A DNA stretch of 5,910 bases from Planctomycetota bacterium (GTDB lineage: Bacteria; Planctomycetota; PUPC01; JABMSA01; JAUWKK01). A program made the position numbers and the translations under genes. The stretch spans positions 1 to 5,910 of the forward strand of contig JAUWKK010000192.1 in assembly GCA_030614245.1 (NCBI GenBank), written 5' to 3'. A model generated the notes under the pieces. That model did not search any database. It was not told the DNA's origin and worked only from the letters and a program-made list of their open reading frames with translations. Below, piece by piece: positions 1 through 4,959 of this stretch (its first letter is position 1; every line of letters begins with the position of its first letter).

Positions 1-1
1 G

Positions 2-403
2 ATAAACCTCGATATCCTCATGCAGACAGATACGCCGACGATGCAAATCGAGCAGCCCAGCCACCTTGCGGTGATCGAGGAACAATGCCGCGATGCCGCC
101 GTGATCATCGACGCGCTCCTCGGCACCGGCGGAAGAGGCTCGGTGCGCGAACCGATGGCGGGCGCCATCCGCATCGCAAATGCCGCCGGGCCGCCGATTC
201 TCGCCGTCGATATCCCCTCCGGCCTCGAAGCCGACACCGGCGAAGTGCTCGGATGCTGCATCGAAGCCGCCGTCACCGTCACGTTCGTTGCCCCGAAGCT
301 CGGCTTCTTCAAGGCCGAAGGCCCGTCGAAGGTCGGCCAGGTGGTAATCGCCGACATCGGCCTCCCGCACGAGCTCTGGCCCGACGGACTGCGCGGAGAG
401 TAG
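2..403 (+). CDS. nnrE: NAD(P)H-hydrate epimerase, C-terminal part (5' end outside window)
   Basis: The reading frame is open from the first complete codon and begins with NLDIL, so the true start lies to the left; 133 residues are visible. The protein matches the second half of the YjeF_N (NnrE) domain. It has DALLGTG, then AVDIPSGLEADTG with the conserved Asp of the active site, then TVTFVAPKLGFF, and it ends with VVIADIGLP. The family epimerises damaged R- and S-NAD(P)HX so that the partner dehydratase NnrD can repair it. In many bacteria NnrE and NnrD are fused. Here the protein stops right after the epimerase domain, so it is either a stand-alone NnrE or relies on an NnrD encoded elsewhere. 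An internal ATG at position 20 is not the start, because conserved family sequence continues upstream of it. It converges with the hyp remnant on the other strand. The family is clear; the missing N-terminus cannot be judged. Confidence 0.93.
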   Translation: MNLDILMQTDTPTMQIEQPSHLAVIEEQCRDAAVIIDALLGTGGRGSVREPMAGAIRIANAAGPPILAVDIPSGLEADTGEVLGCCIEAAVTVTFVAPKLGFFKAEGPSKVGQVVIADIGLPHELWPDGLRGE

Positions 404-407
404 ATGC

Positions 408-427
408 GGCTGAATGTGCACTCAGCC
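408..427. terminator. possible bidirectional hairpin between convergent genes
   Basis: GGCTGA (408-413) and TCAGCC (422-427) form a 6-bp stem with an 8-nt loop. It starts five bases after the nnrE stop and lies downstream of the convergent hypE remnant stop. There is no T run on either side, so it is not a classical intrinsic terminator. The position is the main argument. Confidence 0.3.
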
Positions 428-1270
428 CCAGCCTGTGCTGAAACCGGGAATTAGCAGATCCGCGGCAACTGTGCCGTAGCGAGCATTCGGAGTATGCGGC
501 TGCCGCCGATTGACGTCTTCAGGTAGACTCGCGCTCTTGGCTCTTCCAGCACGCGGCCGATGATTGCGGCTTCGGTGCCCAGCGGATGCCGCGATGCGGG
601 CGACCGAATCATCAGCTCGATGGCGAATCTCTCGGTCGTGCGTCAGGAAGAGATCGACGACGCTTCCCATTCCCTCCACAGCTTGGCCGGTATCTGCGAG
701 GATGGGTTCGTCCGAGAAATTGGCGCTCGTCATTACGATCACGTCGACGATTCTGCCGCTCTTGATGGCGTCGCGAGCATGCTGGATCGGCTCGTCAGTC
801 TCAATCGCCCTGCCGGAGGCGTCGAGCAGTTCGAGCTTCGGGCCGCAGTTTGGGCAGCAGACGGGCTGTGCGTGGAAGCGCCTGTCGGGCGGATCGTCGT
901 ATTCGCGCTTGCAGTCGGGGCACCTCGGGAAGTCACACATGCTCGTCATCGGCCTGTCGTAGGGGAGGTCGTCGAGGATAGTGTATCGCGGGCCGCAATT
1001 GGGGCAGATGAACGTGTGATCGACGGGGGTGAAGGCGTGGTCGCACGATTTGCAGCGTGTGCGGAGAACTTCGGCGGTGATGCGGATGTCGGCGTCGGGC
1101 CGCGGAGTCTCGTTGAGGCAGGCTCCGAGGCAGAAGGTCAATGCTTCGTTCTGCACGCAGGAGAATTCGCCGACCTGGATATCGAAGCCGATGAGCTTGG
1201 CTCCCGGGTATTTCTCCATCTCGTGGCCGACGAGATCGAGGATATTCTGTGCGATGGCCATTTCGTGCAT
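422..1270 (-). CDS. hypA: HypA-HypF chimeric open frame (collapsed hydrogenase-maturation genes)
   Basis: This is a 282-residue minus-strand frame starting at ATG 1270. Residues 1-93 are HypA, the nickel chaperone of [NiFe]-hydrogenase maturation. They start MHEMAIAQ, with His2 as the known Ni ligand, and carry zinc cysteines C73/C76 and C89/C92. From CPNCG (residues 89-93) the sequence becomes HypF: GPRYTI, LPYDRP, CPDC (117-120), DRRFHAQP and CCPNCGP (138-144), which is the HypF zinc-finger region. After SGRIV (171-175) it jumps to VMTSAN, HDREI and DDSVAR (220-225), the end of the HypF YrdC-like domain. About 100 residues that HypF normally has in between are missing, as are its acylphosphatase and Kae1-like domains. 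Residues after about 226 match neither protein and are an out-of-frame reading of hypE. HypA alone is normally about 115 residues. The HypA part might still fold, but I infer that the chimera is not a working HypF. No Shine-Dalgarno sequence precedes the ATG; a promoter lies directly upstream. Confidence 0.85.
   Translation of the reverse strand: MHEMAIAQNILDLVGHEMEKYPGAKLIGFDIQVGEFSCVQNEALTFCLGACLNETPRPDADIRITAEVLRTRCKSCDHAFTPVDHTFICPNCGPRYTILDDLPYDRPMTSMCDFPRCPDCKREYDDPPDRRFHAQPVCCPNCGPKLELLDASGRAIETDEPIQHARDAIKSGRIVDVIVMTSANFSDEPILADTGQAVEGMGSVVDLFLTHDREIRHRADDSVARIAASAGHRSRNHRPRAGRAKSASLPEDVNRRQPHTPNARYGTVAADLLIPGFSTGWG
451..594 (-). pseudogene. hypE: HypE C-terminal remnant ending in PRIC
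   Basis: This is read in a different minus-strand frame from the HypA-HypF chimera. Positions 591-451 give 46 residues with HPLGTEAAIIG, then TSIGGSRIL, and finally QLPRIC followed by TAA. HypE proteins end in PRIC, and that terminal Cys is the residue that carries the carbamoyl group later dehydrated to thiocyanate. HypE is normally about 330-350 residues, so nearly the whole protein, including its ATP-binding domain, has been lost. The preserved, cleanly terminated tail shows that the true 3' end of hypE is here. The join to hypF lies at about 590-598. There is no start codon of its own, so it is not expressed as HypE. Confidence 0.85.
596..1000 (-). pseudogene. hypF: HypF remnant: zinc-finger segment joined to the end of the YrdC-like domain
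   Basis: HypF is normally about 750 residues and makes the carbamoyl group destined for the hydrogenase CN ligands. Only two pieces survive here. One runs from NCGPRYTI through the second zinc finger to ARDAIKSGRIV (about 746-1000). The other runs from VMTSANFSDEPI to DDSVAR (about 596-745). The seam at about 740-750 removes the core of the YrdC-like domain yet keeps the frame. The N-terminal acylphosphatase and the C-terminal carbamoyltransferase domains are absent. The left end runs straight into hypE sequence. It lies inside the chimeric frame that starts at 1270. Confidence 0.85.
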
Positions 1271-1281
1271 AGCGGAGGGTG

Positions 1282-1310
1282 ATTATATTGAATTGATGAT
1301 GCTGCCGCAA
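1282..1310 (-). promoter_or_regulatory. sigma-70-type promoter for the hypA-headed frame
   Basis: On the minus strand, TTGCGG (1305-1310) is followed by a 17-base spacer and a perfect TATAAT (1282-1287). The predicted start of transcription is about 1275, only a few bases before the ATG at 1270, which would leave an almost leaderless mRNA. This fits the absence of a Shine-Dalgarno sequence. The -35 box matches consensus in only three bases. Confidence 0.5.
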
Positions 1311-1846
1311 ATACAATCGGCGGGTGTCTAAGCGCAATTGCCTGCGGTATGGGCCGCCTGCGCAGGCTATGGCGGGGGCGGCAGGGTGGGCCGTTCCAGC
1401 GCCATTCGAAAGCCGCTCCGCTTCCGGTCGAAAAAAAAATGAAGAATCCTCAGAACTTTTCCATGATGCCGCGAAAGCCTCCATACTCTTGAAGACCCGC
1501 GCGGGAGTAACTTCGCTCATCACAACCGGCTCCGACCAGCGCAATCGGCTCAGAGTCGGGGATTCCTCGGTTTTCTACCCCTTGCACGGGAGATTTCCCA
1601 AAAAAGTGGTGCCTTTTCTAACCTGACGTTCAAAATTCGCAACATGTTTGTAACGTCTTACGCAGCAAGGAGAAAGGTGCTGCAGTGGTGGATTCTCGGC
1701 CTCAGCGATGTCTAAAATTCGCATCATTCGGTACTATGCTCAAATACGTGAAAAAAAGCGACGCGGTTTTCTAAAACTTCATAAACCGCCTTGTGGCAAT
1801 ATGTTATAGGCCATCGTCGGAAGAGAGTCATTTTTTCCTGATGCCG
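1311..1846. other. long intergenic region, no convincing gene
   Basis: Open frames exist on both strands: 1324-1626 plus, and a minus frame whose 5' part covers about 1271-1544. None shows a recognisable domain or ribosome binding site. The left part is GC-rich, with a 12-bp palindrome GCCTGCGCAGGC (1356-1367). An A9 run sits at 1431-1439. From about 1560 the region turns AT-rich and contains short repeated motifs upstream of a sigma-54 site. It most likely serves the PEP-CTERM gene to the right and the hyp promoter to the left. Confidence 0.5.
1629..1783 (+). repeat. three related short motifs, candidate activator sites
   Basis: TTCAAAATTCGCA (1629-1641), TCTAAAATTCGCA (1711-1723) and TCTAAAACTTCATA (1770-1783) share a core. 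The ten bases AAAATTCGCA are identical in the first two. Also, GGTTTTCTA occurs at 1569-1577 and 1765-1773, and TTTTCTA again at 1614-1620. They lie about 65-220 bp upstream of the sigma-54 site, the range where enhancer-binding activators usually bind. The binding role is inference. Confidence 0.35.
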
Positions 1847-1862
1847 TGGCACAGCGTTTGCA
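1847..1862 (+). promoter_or_regulatory. sigma-54 (RpoN) -24/-12 promoter
   Basis: TGGCACAGCGTTTGCA matches the RpoN consensus TGGCAC(G)-N4-TTGC(A/T) at every position except the G after TGGCAC. GG (1848-1849) and GC (1860-1861) are at the required spacing. Transcription would start near 1873 toward the PEP-CTERM gene, leaving a leader of roughly 315 nt. PEP-CTERM genes in other bacteria are known to be controlled by the PrsK/PrsR system acting through RpoN, which supports the assignment. Confidence 0.6.
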
Positions 1863-1892
1863 CTCTCTCAATGCGAAAATCAATGGATGGTT

Positions 1893-1914
1893 AATAGTTT
1901 GGCTATCAACTATT
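1893..1914. repeat. 22-bp dyad, possible operator or leader hairpin
   Basis: Perfect 7-bp arms AATAGTT (1893-1899) and AACTATT (1908-1914) flank an 8-base spacer. The dyad lies between the sigma-54 site and the sigma-70 promoter of the PEP-CTERM gene. It could be a regulator site or a hairpin in the longer transcript. A 9-bp direct repeat TTGCACTCT (1858-1866 and 1913-1921) begins in the -12 region and recurs at the dyad. Confidence 0.35.
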
Positions 1915-1991
1915 GCACTCTACGGCTGTCGGAATGCGGCGGCTGGAAGTGCAGGAGAGATGTTAGTCAGGTTGATAATAAGGCGGAGTAG

Positions 1992-2020
1992 TTGACAAAA
2001 CGGCTATTCTGAAGTATGAT
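1992..2020 (+). promoter_or_regulatory. sigma-70-type promoter for the PEP-CTERM gene
   Basis: A perfect TTGACA (1992-1997), a 17-base spacer and TATGAT (2015-2020, five of six consensus bases) make the best housekeeping promoter in the window. The predicted start near 2027 gives a leader of about 160 nt before the ATG at 2189. The leader contains CCGC-acga-GCGG (2043-2054) and the palindrome CTGTACAG (2141-2148), and otherwise no element I recognise. Confidence 0.65.
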
Positions 2021-2188
2021 ACAAGGTAGCTGTGTTTAAGAACCGCACGAGCGGACCGAGGGTTTCTGACCGGGCGACTCTGTGGCTTGAATGCAGCGAT
2101 ATTGGAGATTTTGAGCGAGAAGAACACAAGAGGTCAGTAACTGTACAGCCCACGTTTGCAAAGAGCATAAGGGCAGAAGGAATTGGAA

Positions 2189-3178
2189 ATGATGAGTAAA
2201 CTGAATATAGGTCTTATGGTCGTCGTGGTCGCCGTGTGCGGCTTGAGCGCAGCATATGGAGAAGTGATTTGGAGCTCGACGGACAATCGGGCCGATCCCA
2301 ATGATTCGGTTCCGCAAGGGTTTGGTTATCCGTCCGAGATTTACAGTGCGAGTGCCAGCGTCGCAGAAAATGGTGAAATCGAGATTGTCATCAACACTAA
2401 TGTAGACGTGGATGGCTACGGCAGCGACGATTATCCCATTCTCCGCGACAGCTATAGTTATACTTTGGTGGATCGATTTAATGTAGGTGATCTTTACATC
2501 GCCTATACCACAGACGGAGATTACTGGAATCCGTCTTCCGGGGGGGGGAGCATCTTCGCCATCGCGGTGACAGAGCACAGCGGGAATATCGTCCCCCAGG
2601 CCTACGATAGCGGCCCGTGGGACCCCGTAGTGCAGGGCGGCATTTATGCGGCCGCGAACAACGTCTTGACTGACTTCGCTACCGGCACGTACGAAGGCTA
2701 CGAGCACGGCGTCAATGCTGTTCCGGCAGACATGGGCGATGGCATTGCCGAAATCGGTCTCAGGCCAATCGTATATGCGACAGATGCCGATTATGTGAAC
2801 CATAACACCTATCCCACCGTAATCCGCGATTATGACGAGGCCCAGGGAAACAATGGCCTCCTGGGAATGGCATCTACTGTTGAATGGGTGCTCGCCGACA
2901 GCGCGGGCGGTACTAATGGCCCCGGCACGTGGGACCTCCGCATCTCGTTTGATCCTGCTACCCTGGGAGTTATCACGGAAGAAGAGGATCTTGCTGACTT
3001 GAACTTCTTCTGGGCGGCGGGGGAGTGCGGAAACGACGGCGTGCTGCTGACGGGCTCGGTAGGCGGAGCTGTGGTTATTCCTGAGCCAGTCACAATTGCC
3101 ATGATCGGCACCATAGTAGTTGGCGCAGTAGCATACAATCGCCGCAAGAGACAGGGCAAGGATATCTTTGCAAGTTAG
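2189..3178 (+). CDS. PEP-CTERM sorting-domain surface protein
   Basis: The predicted product is 329 residues. I chose ATG 2189 because AGAAGG (2175-2180) lies eight bases upstream; a TTG at 2183 is in frame but badly placed. Residues 1 to about 24 form a signal peptide: MMSKLN, then a hydrophobic stretch, then AAYG. The body is rich in Asp, Gly, Ser and aromatic residues and I recognise no enzyme domain. Near the end is ECGNDGVLL, a stretch often seen just before the anchor in this class. Then comes PEP (298-300), a hydrophobic helix (about 302-317) and a basic tail NRRKRQGK. This is the tripartite PEP-CTERM signal, cut by exosortase during export to the cell surface or exopolysaccharide matrix. 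The exosortase must be encoded elsewhere. Expression may use both a sigma-54 and a sigma-70 promoter. A G9 run encodes Gly118-120 and could cause frameshifts. Function beyond surface location is unknown. Confidence 0.93.
   Translation: MMSKLNIGLMVVVVAVCGLSAAYGEVIWSSTDNRADPNDSVPQGFGYPSEIYSASASVAENGEIEIVINTNVDVDGYGSDDYPILRDSYSYTLVDRFNVGDLYIAYTTDGDYWNPSSGGGSIFAIAVTEHSGNIVPQAYDSGPWDPVVQGGIYAAANNVLTDFATGTYEGYEHGVNAVPADMGDGIAEIGLRPIVYATDADYVNHNTYPTVIRDYDEAQGNNGLLGMASTVEWVLADSAGGTNGPGTWDLRISFDPATLGVITEEEDLADLNFFWAAGECGNDGVLLTGSVGGAVVIPEPVTIAMIGTIVVGAVAYNRRKRQGKDIFAS
2540..2548 (+). repeat. G9 homopolymer run inside the PEP-CTERM coding frame
   Basis: Nine consecutive G bases form exactly three Gly codons (residues 118-120). 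Loss of one G brings TGA at 2568-2570 into frame; gain of one G brings TAG at 2608-2610 into frame. Either change would cut off the C-terminal two thirds, including the sorting signal. Confidence 0.9.
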
Positions 3179-3582
3179 AGCCGGCCTTGAGTCCGGCGAG
3201 AACTGATGAAAGTCAGCATGAAGGTGATGTGGGATGAGTGGCATCCGGCGTCACCTTCTGTCATATAGGCGAACACTCAGGGGCCCGGAGCGGAAGGCGC
3301 CCGGATCTGGCCGACGTAAGCTGGTGGCCACCTTGAGCGCTCTTCGGGCCGGGACGAGAACCCGCAAGACGACTCTTCTTGCTGCACTTTGCGATATTTG
3401 CGACGATACTTTCGTATTGGAACAGGCTGCGGTGCATATCGTTCGGTATGTACGGCAGTTAGACAGGGTTGATCCTTGATCTTTGTGGGCGACGTGCGGC
3501 AGTTTGATCCATTGTCGCGTTCCTCTTGTATCAGGCGCACATGGGATAGAGCGGATTGGCCGGCCGCAGTCAGGGTTTTGCA
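3179..3582. other. intergenic region between the two secreted-protein genes
   Basis: I see no convincing gene. Two small frames were considered. A 20-codon one (3206-3268) lies over the hairpin at 3220-3258. An 81-codon one (3234-3479) has AGGTG upstream but a composition unlike a structured protein and no known domain. A short GCCGG/CCGGC hairpin (3180-3197) directly follows the PEP-CTERM stop. I found no good promoter for the downstream gene, so read-through from the PEP-CTERM gene is possible. Confidence 0.5.
3220..3258 (+). terminator. strong 39-nt hairpin after the PEP-CTERM gene
   Basis: GAAGGTGA (3220-3227) pairs with TCACCTTC (3251-3258), and GGATG (3232-3236) with CATCC (3242-3246) around a 5-base loop. 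Between them TGT/GCG adds one G-C and two wobble pairs, leaving a single G-G mismatch. The result is a 16-bp stem 41 nt past the stop codon. Only a modest T content follows (TGTCATAT), so it may be a terminator, an mRNA 3'-end stabiliser or an attenuating element. Confidence 0.5.
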
Positions 3583-4527
3583 TTGATAATCAATCGCCGT
3601 TGGCACATCTTGGCGTTTCTCTTGTTGTCGCTGACGTTCCGTGCCGCTTCAGCCCAGGAGAATGTCCTCTCTGGCGTGCCTGAATATCCCAACTATTACG
3701 GCTGTGGCCCATCGGCTGGAGCCATGCTCATGGGATACTGGAACGTGCATGGCTACCCGCAACTCCTTCCTGGCGTGAGTCTGCCCTTCCGCCCCGAGAT
3801 TCAGGACCTCATCGCCAGCCCCGAGCATCTCGACGATTACTGGGTCGATTGGAACAGCACCGAAGACGACCCGTACATCAGCGATGGCCGAGCGCCGCGC
3901 AGCTTTCCAGATTACAACTGCCTTGCCGACTTCATGCGCACTTCTGCAGGCACCACTGCGGACGGGTGGACGGTCAGGGACCTCGTACGCCACGGGCTGC
4001 TCAGGTATATCGAATGGAGAACGTCGACGGTTGTAGGCCCCGGTGTCACGTGCCAATTCGAGGCCAACTGCCGCCTCAGCCTGACGTTTGGCGACCTCAT
4101 GCAAGAGATCGATGCTGGATGTCCAGTGATTCTTTTCGTCAGCAGGAGCGGCTCCGGCACGTACGATCACGCCGTTCTCGCCTACGGCTACGATGACACT
4201 GATCCAAGTCGTCCCAAGATCGCGGCGATGGACACGGACATGGGCAATCCTCTCGAGACGATAGACTGGTGGCCGTGGGACAAAGTCTGCGGTGGCGGCG
4301 TGACATTGCGGCCAGTCTCAGAGCCTTATTGTCCCTTGCCAGGCGACACCAATCAGGACGGCGTAGTAAACGTGATCGATCTGATGAACGTGCGCAGTCA
4401 TTTGGGGCGCAACCTGCCGACGAATCCCGGCGCCGTCCCAGCCGATGTCACCGGCGATGGCCAAGTCGACATCTCGGACTTCCTTACTGTTCGGGCCAAT
4501 CTTGGCGTCAGCGGCTCGCCCTGGTAA
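3583..4527 (+). CDS. secreted C39-like cysteine peptidase domain protein with C-terminal dockerin
   Basis: The predicted product is 314 residues. I favour the TTG start at 3583: AGGG lies seven bases upstream and it gives a clean signal peptide (INRRW, hydrophobic core, AASA ending at residue 24). Another in-frame TTG at 3556 follows a stop at 3547 and would add nine residues. The main domain resembles the C39-like (papain-fold) peptidases. GCGPSAGAMLMGYW carries the likely catalytic Cys41, YDHAVLAYGYDD the likely His196, and MDTDMG (Asp217) the likely third residue. The Gln usually found about six residues before the Cys is Tyr35, so peptidase activity is uncertain. The C-terminus (about 254-311) is a type I dockerin with two calcium-binding repeats, DTNQDGVVN (255-263) and DVTGDGQVD (288-296), each followed by a short helix. 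Dockerins bind cohesins; in planctomycete-like genomes they often occur without a cellulosome. It lies in the same direction as the PEP-CTERM gene. The substrate is unknown. Confidence 0.88.
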   Translation: MIINRRWHILAFLLLSLTFRAASAQENVLSGVPEYPNYYGCGPSAGAMLMGYWNVHGYPQLLPGVSLPFRPEIQDLIASPEHLDDYWVDWNSTEDDPYISDGRAPRSFPDYNCLADFMRTSAGTTADGWTVRDLVRHGLLRYIEWRTSTVVGPGVTCQFEANCRLSLTFGDLMQEIDAGCPVILFVSRSGSGTYDHAVLAYGYDDTDPSRPKIAAMDTDMGNPLETIDWWPWDKVCGGGVTLRPVSEPYCPLPGDTNQDGVVNVIDLMNVRSHLGRNLPTNPGAVPADVTGDGQVDISDFLTVRANLGVSGSPW

Positions 4528-4889
4528 GTTGTCCACGTCTCGCCACCGTGCATTGCGAACCTCACCCTCCAACATCCAGAATAGAAGCTCCTTTGAGTAT
4601 GCCCCCAGATCTTTGGGTACTTTATGCGCCGCGAGTGTGACGATGTGTTTAATGCTCGGACCGGCGAAGAATTGCGGGCCGTAGCCGCGAATGTCCGCGT
4701 CAGCGTCGGGTACGCGCGGGAGAGGCCTCGTCTCTTCGCTGCGGAGCAGCGGGGGCTCTATTCCTTGGCCGCTACGCGGCCACGAACCAGCTTGCACGCG
4801 ATTCGGGTTGAAAACCTCCATTGCCTCTGGAGCACGGTTGGCCAGCATGCCCCAATATCTGGGTTCATACCCAAAGCTCTTTTGCGGTC
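4528..4889. other. intergenic region, open on both strands but no supported gene
   Basis: The stretch is GC-rich and stays open in several frames. A minus-strand frame (4318-4899) covers it but runs 210 bases into the 3' end of the dockerin gene, which argues against a real gene. A plus frame (4624-4902) has no ribosome binding site or domain. The part around 4680-4782 is hairpin-rich and may be an interspersed repeat. I found no obvious terminator for the dockerin gene. Confidence 0.45.
4737..4782. repeat. pair of adjacent GC-rich hairpins
   Basis: CGCTGC/GCAGCG (4737-4742 and 4746-4751) has a 3-base loop. TGGCCGC/GCGGCCA (4766-4772 and 4776-4782) also has a 3-base loop. Both stems are perfect, and only 14 bases separate them. 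Paired GC-rich hairpins in a non-coding gap are typical of REP-like elements, but only one pair is visible here. Confidence 0.5.
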
Positions 4890-4917
4890 TTGCATCCAAT
4901 GAAAGTCCTGCTATAAT
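4890..4917 (+). promoter_or_regulatory. sigma-70-type promoter of the transketolase gene
   Basis: TTGCAT (4890-4895) is followed by a 16-base spacer and a perfect TATAAT (4912-4917). The predicted start near 4924 leaves a short leader of about 36 nt with GGAGG (4951-4955) just before the ATG at 4960. The -35 box matches consensus in only three positions. Confidence 0.6.
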
Positions 4918-4959
4918 GGCGGCCCCAGGAGCTTAAACGGAGTAACATCTGGAGGAACC

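Noticed and set aside
560..1282. 240-codon plus-strand frame opposite the hyp remnant
   Set aside because: The minus strand carries unmistakable HypA, HypF and HypE motifs, so this is a shadow frame.
2036..3244. 402-codon minus-strand open frame covering the whole PEP-CTERM gene
   Set aside because: The plus-strand product has a signal peptide, a PEP-CTERM tail, a ribosome binding site and promoters. The antisense reading shows no domain, and I treat it as a shadow frame.
3234..3479. 81-codon plus-strand frame between the two secreted-protein genes
   Set aside because: Its start lies inside the long hairpin, it is rich in Arg and low-complexity sequence, and no domain is visible. Not supported as a gene.
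3649..4170. 173-codon minus-strand frame across the peptidase gene
   Set aside because: It lies opposite a gene with a signal peptide, catalytic motifs and a dockerin; no features of its own.
4318..4899. 193-codon minus-strand frame upstream of the transketolase gene, some wording faintly like a carboxymuconolactone-decarboxylase start
   Set aside because: It overlaps 210 bases of the dockerin coding sequence, lacks any clear family motif, and crosses the hairpin module. The resemblance is too weak to call.
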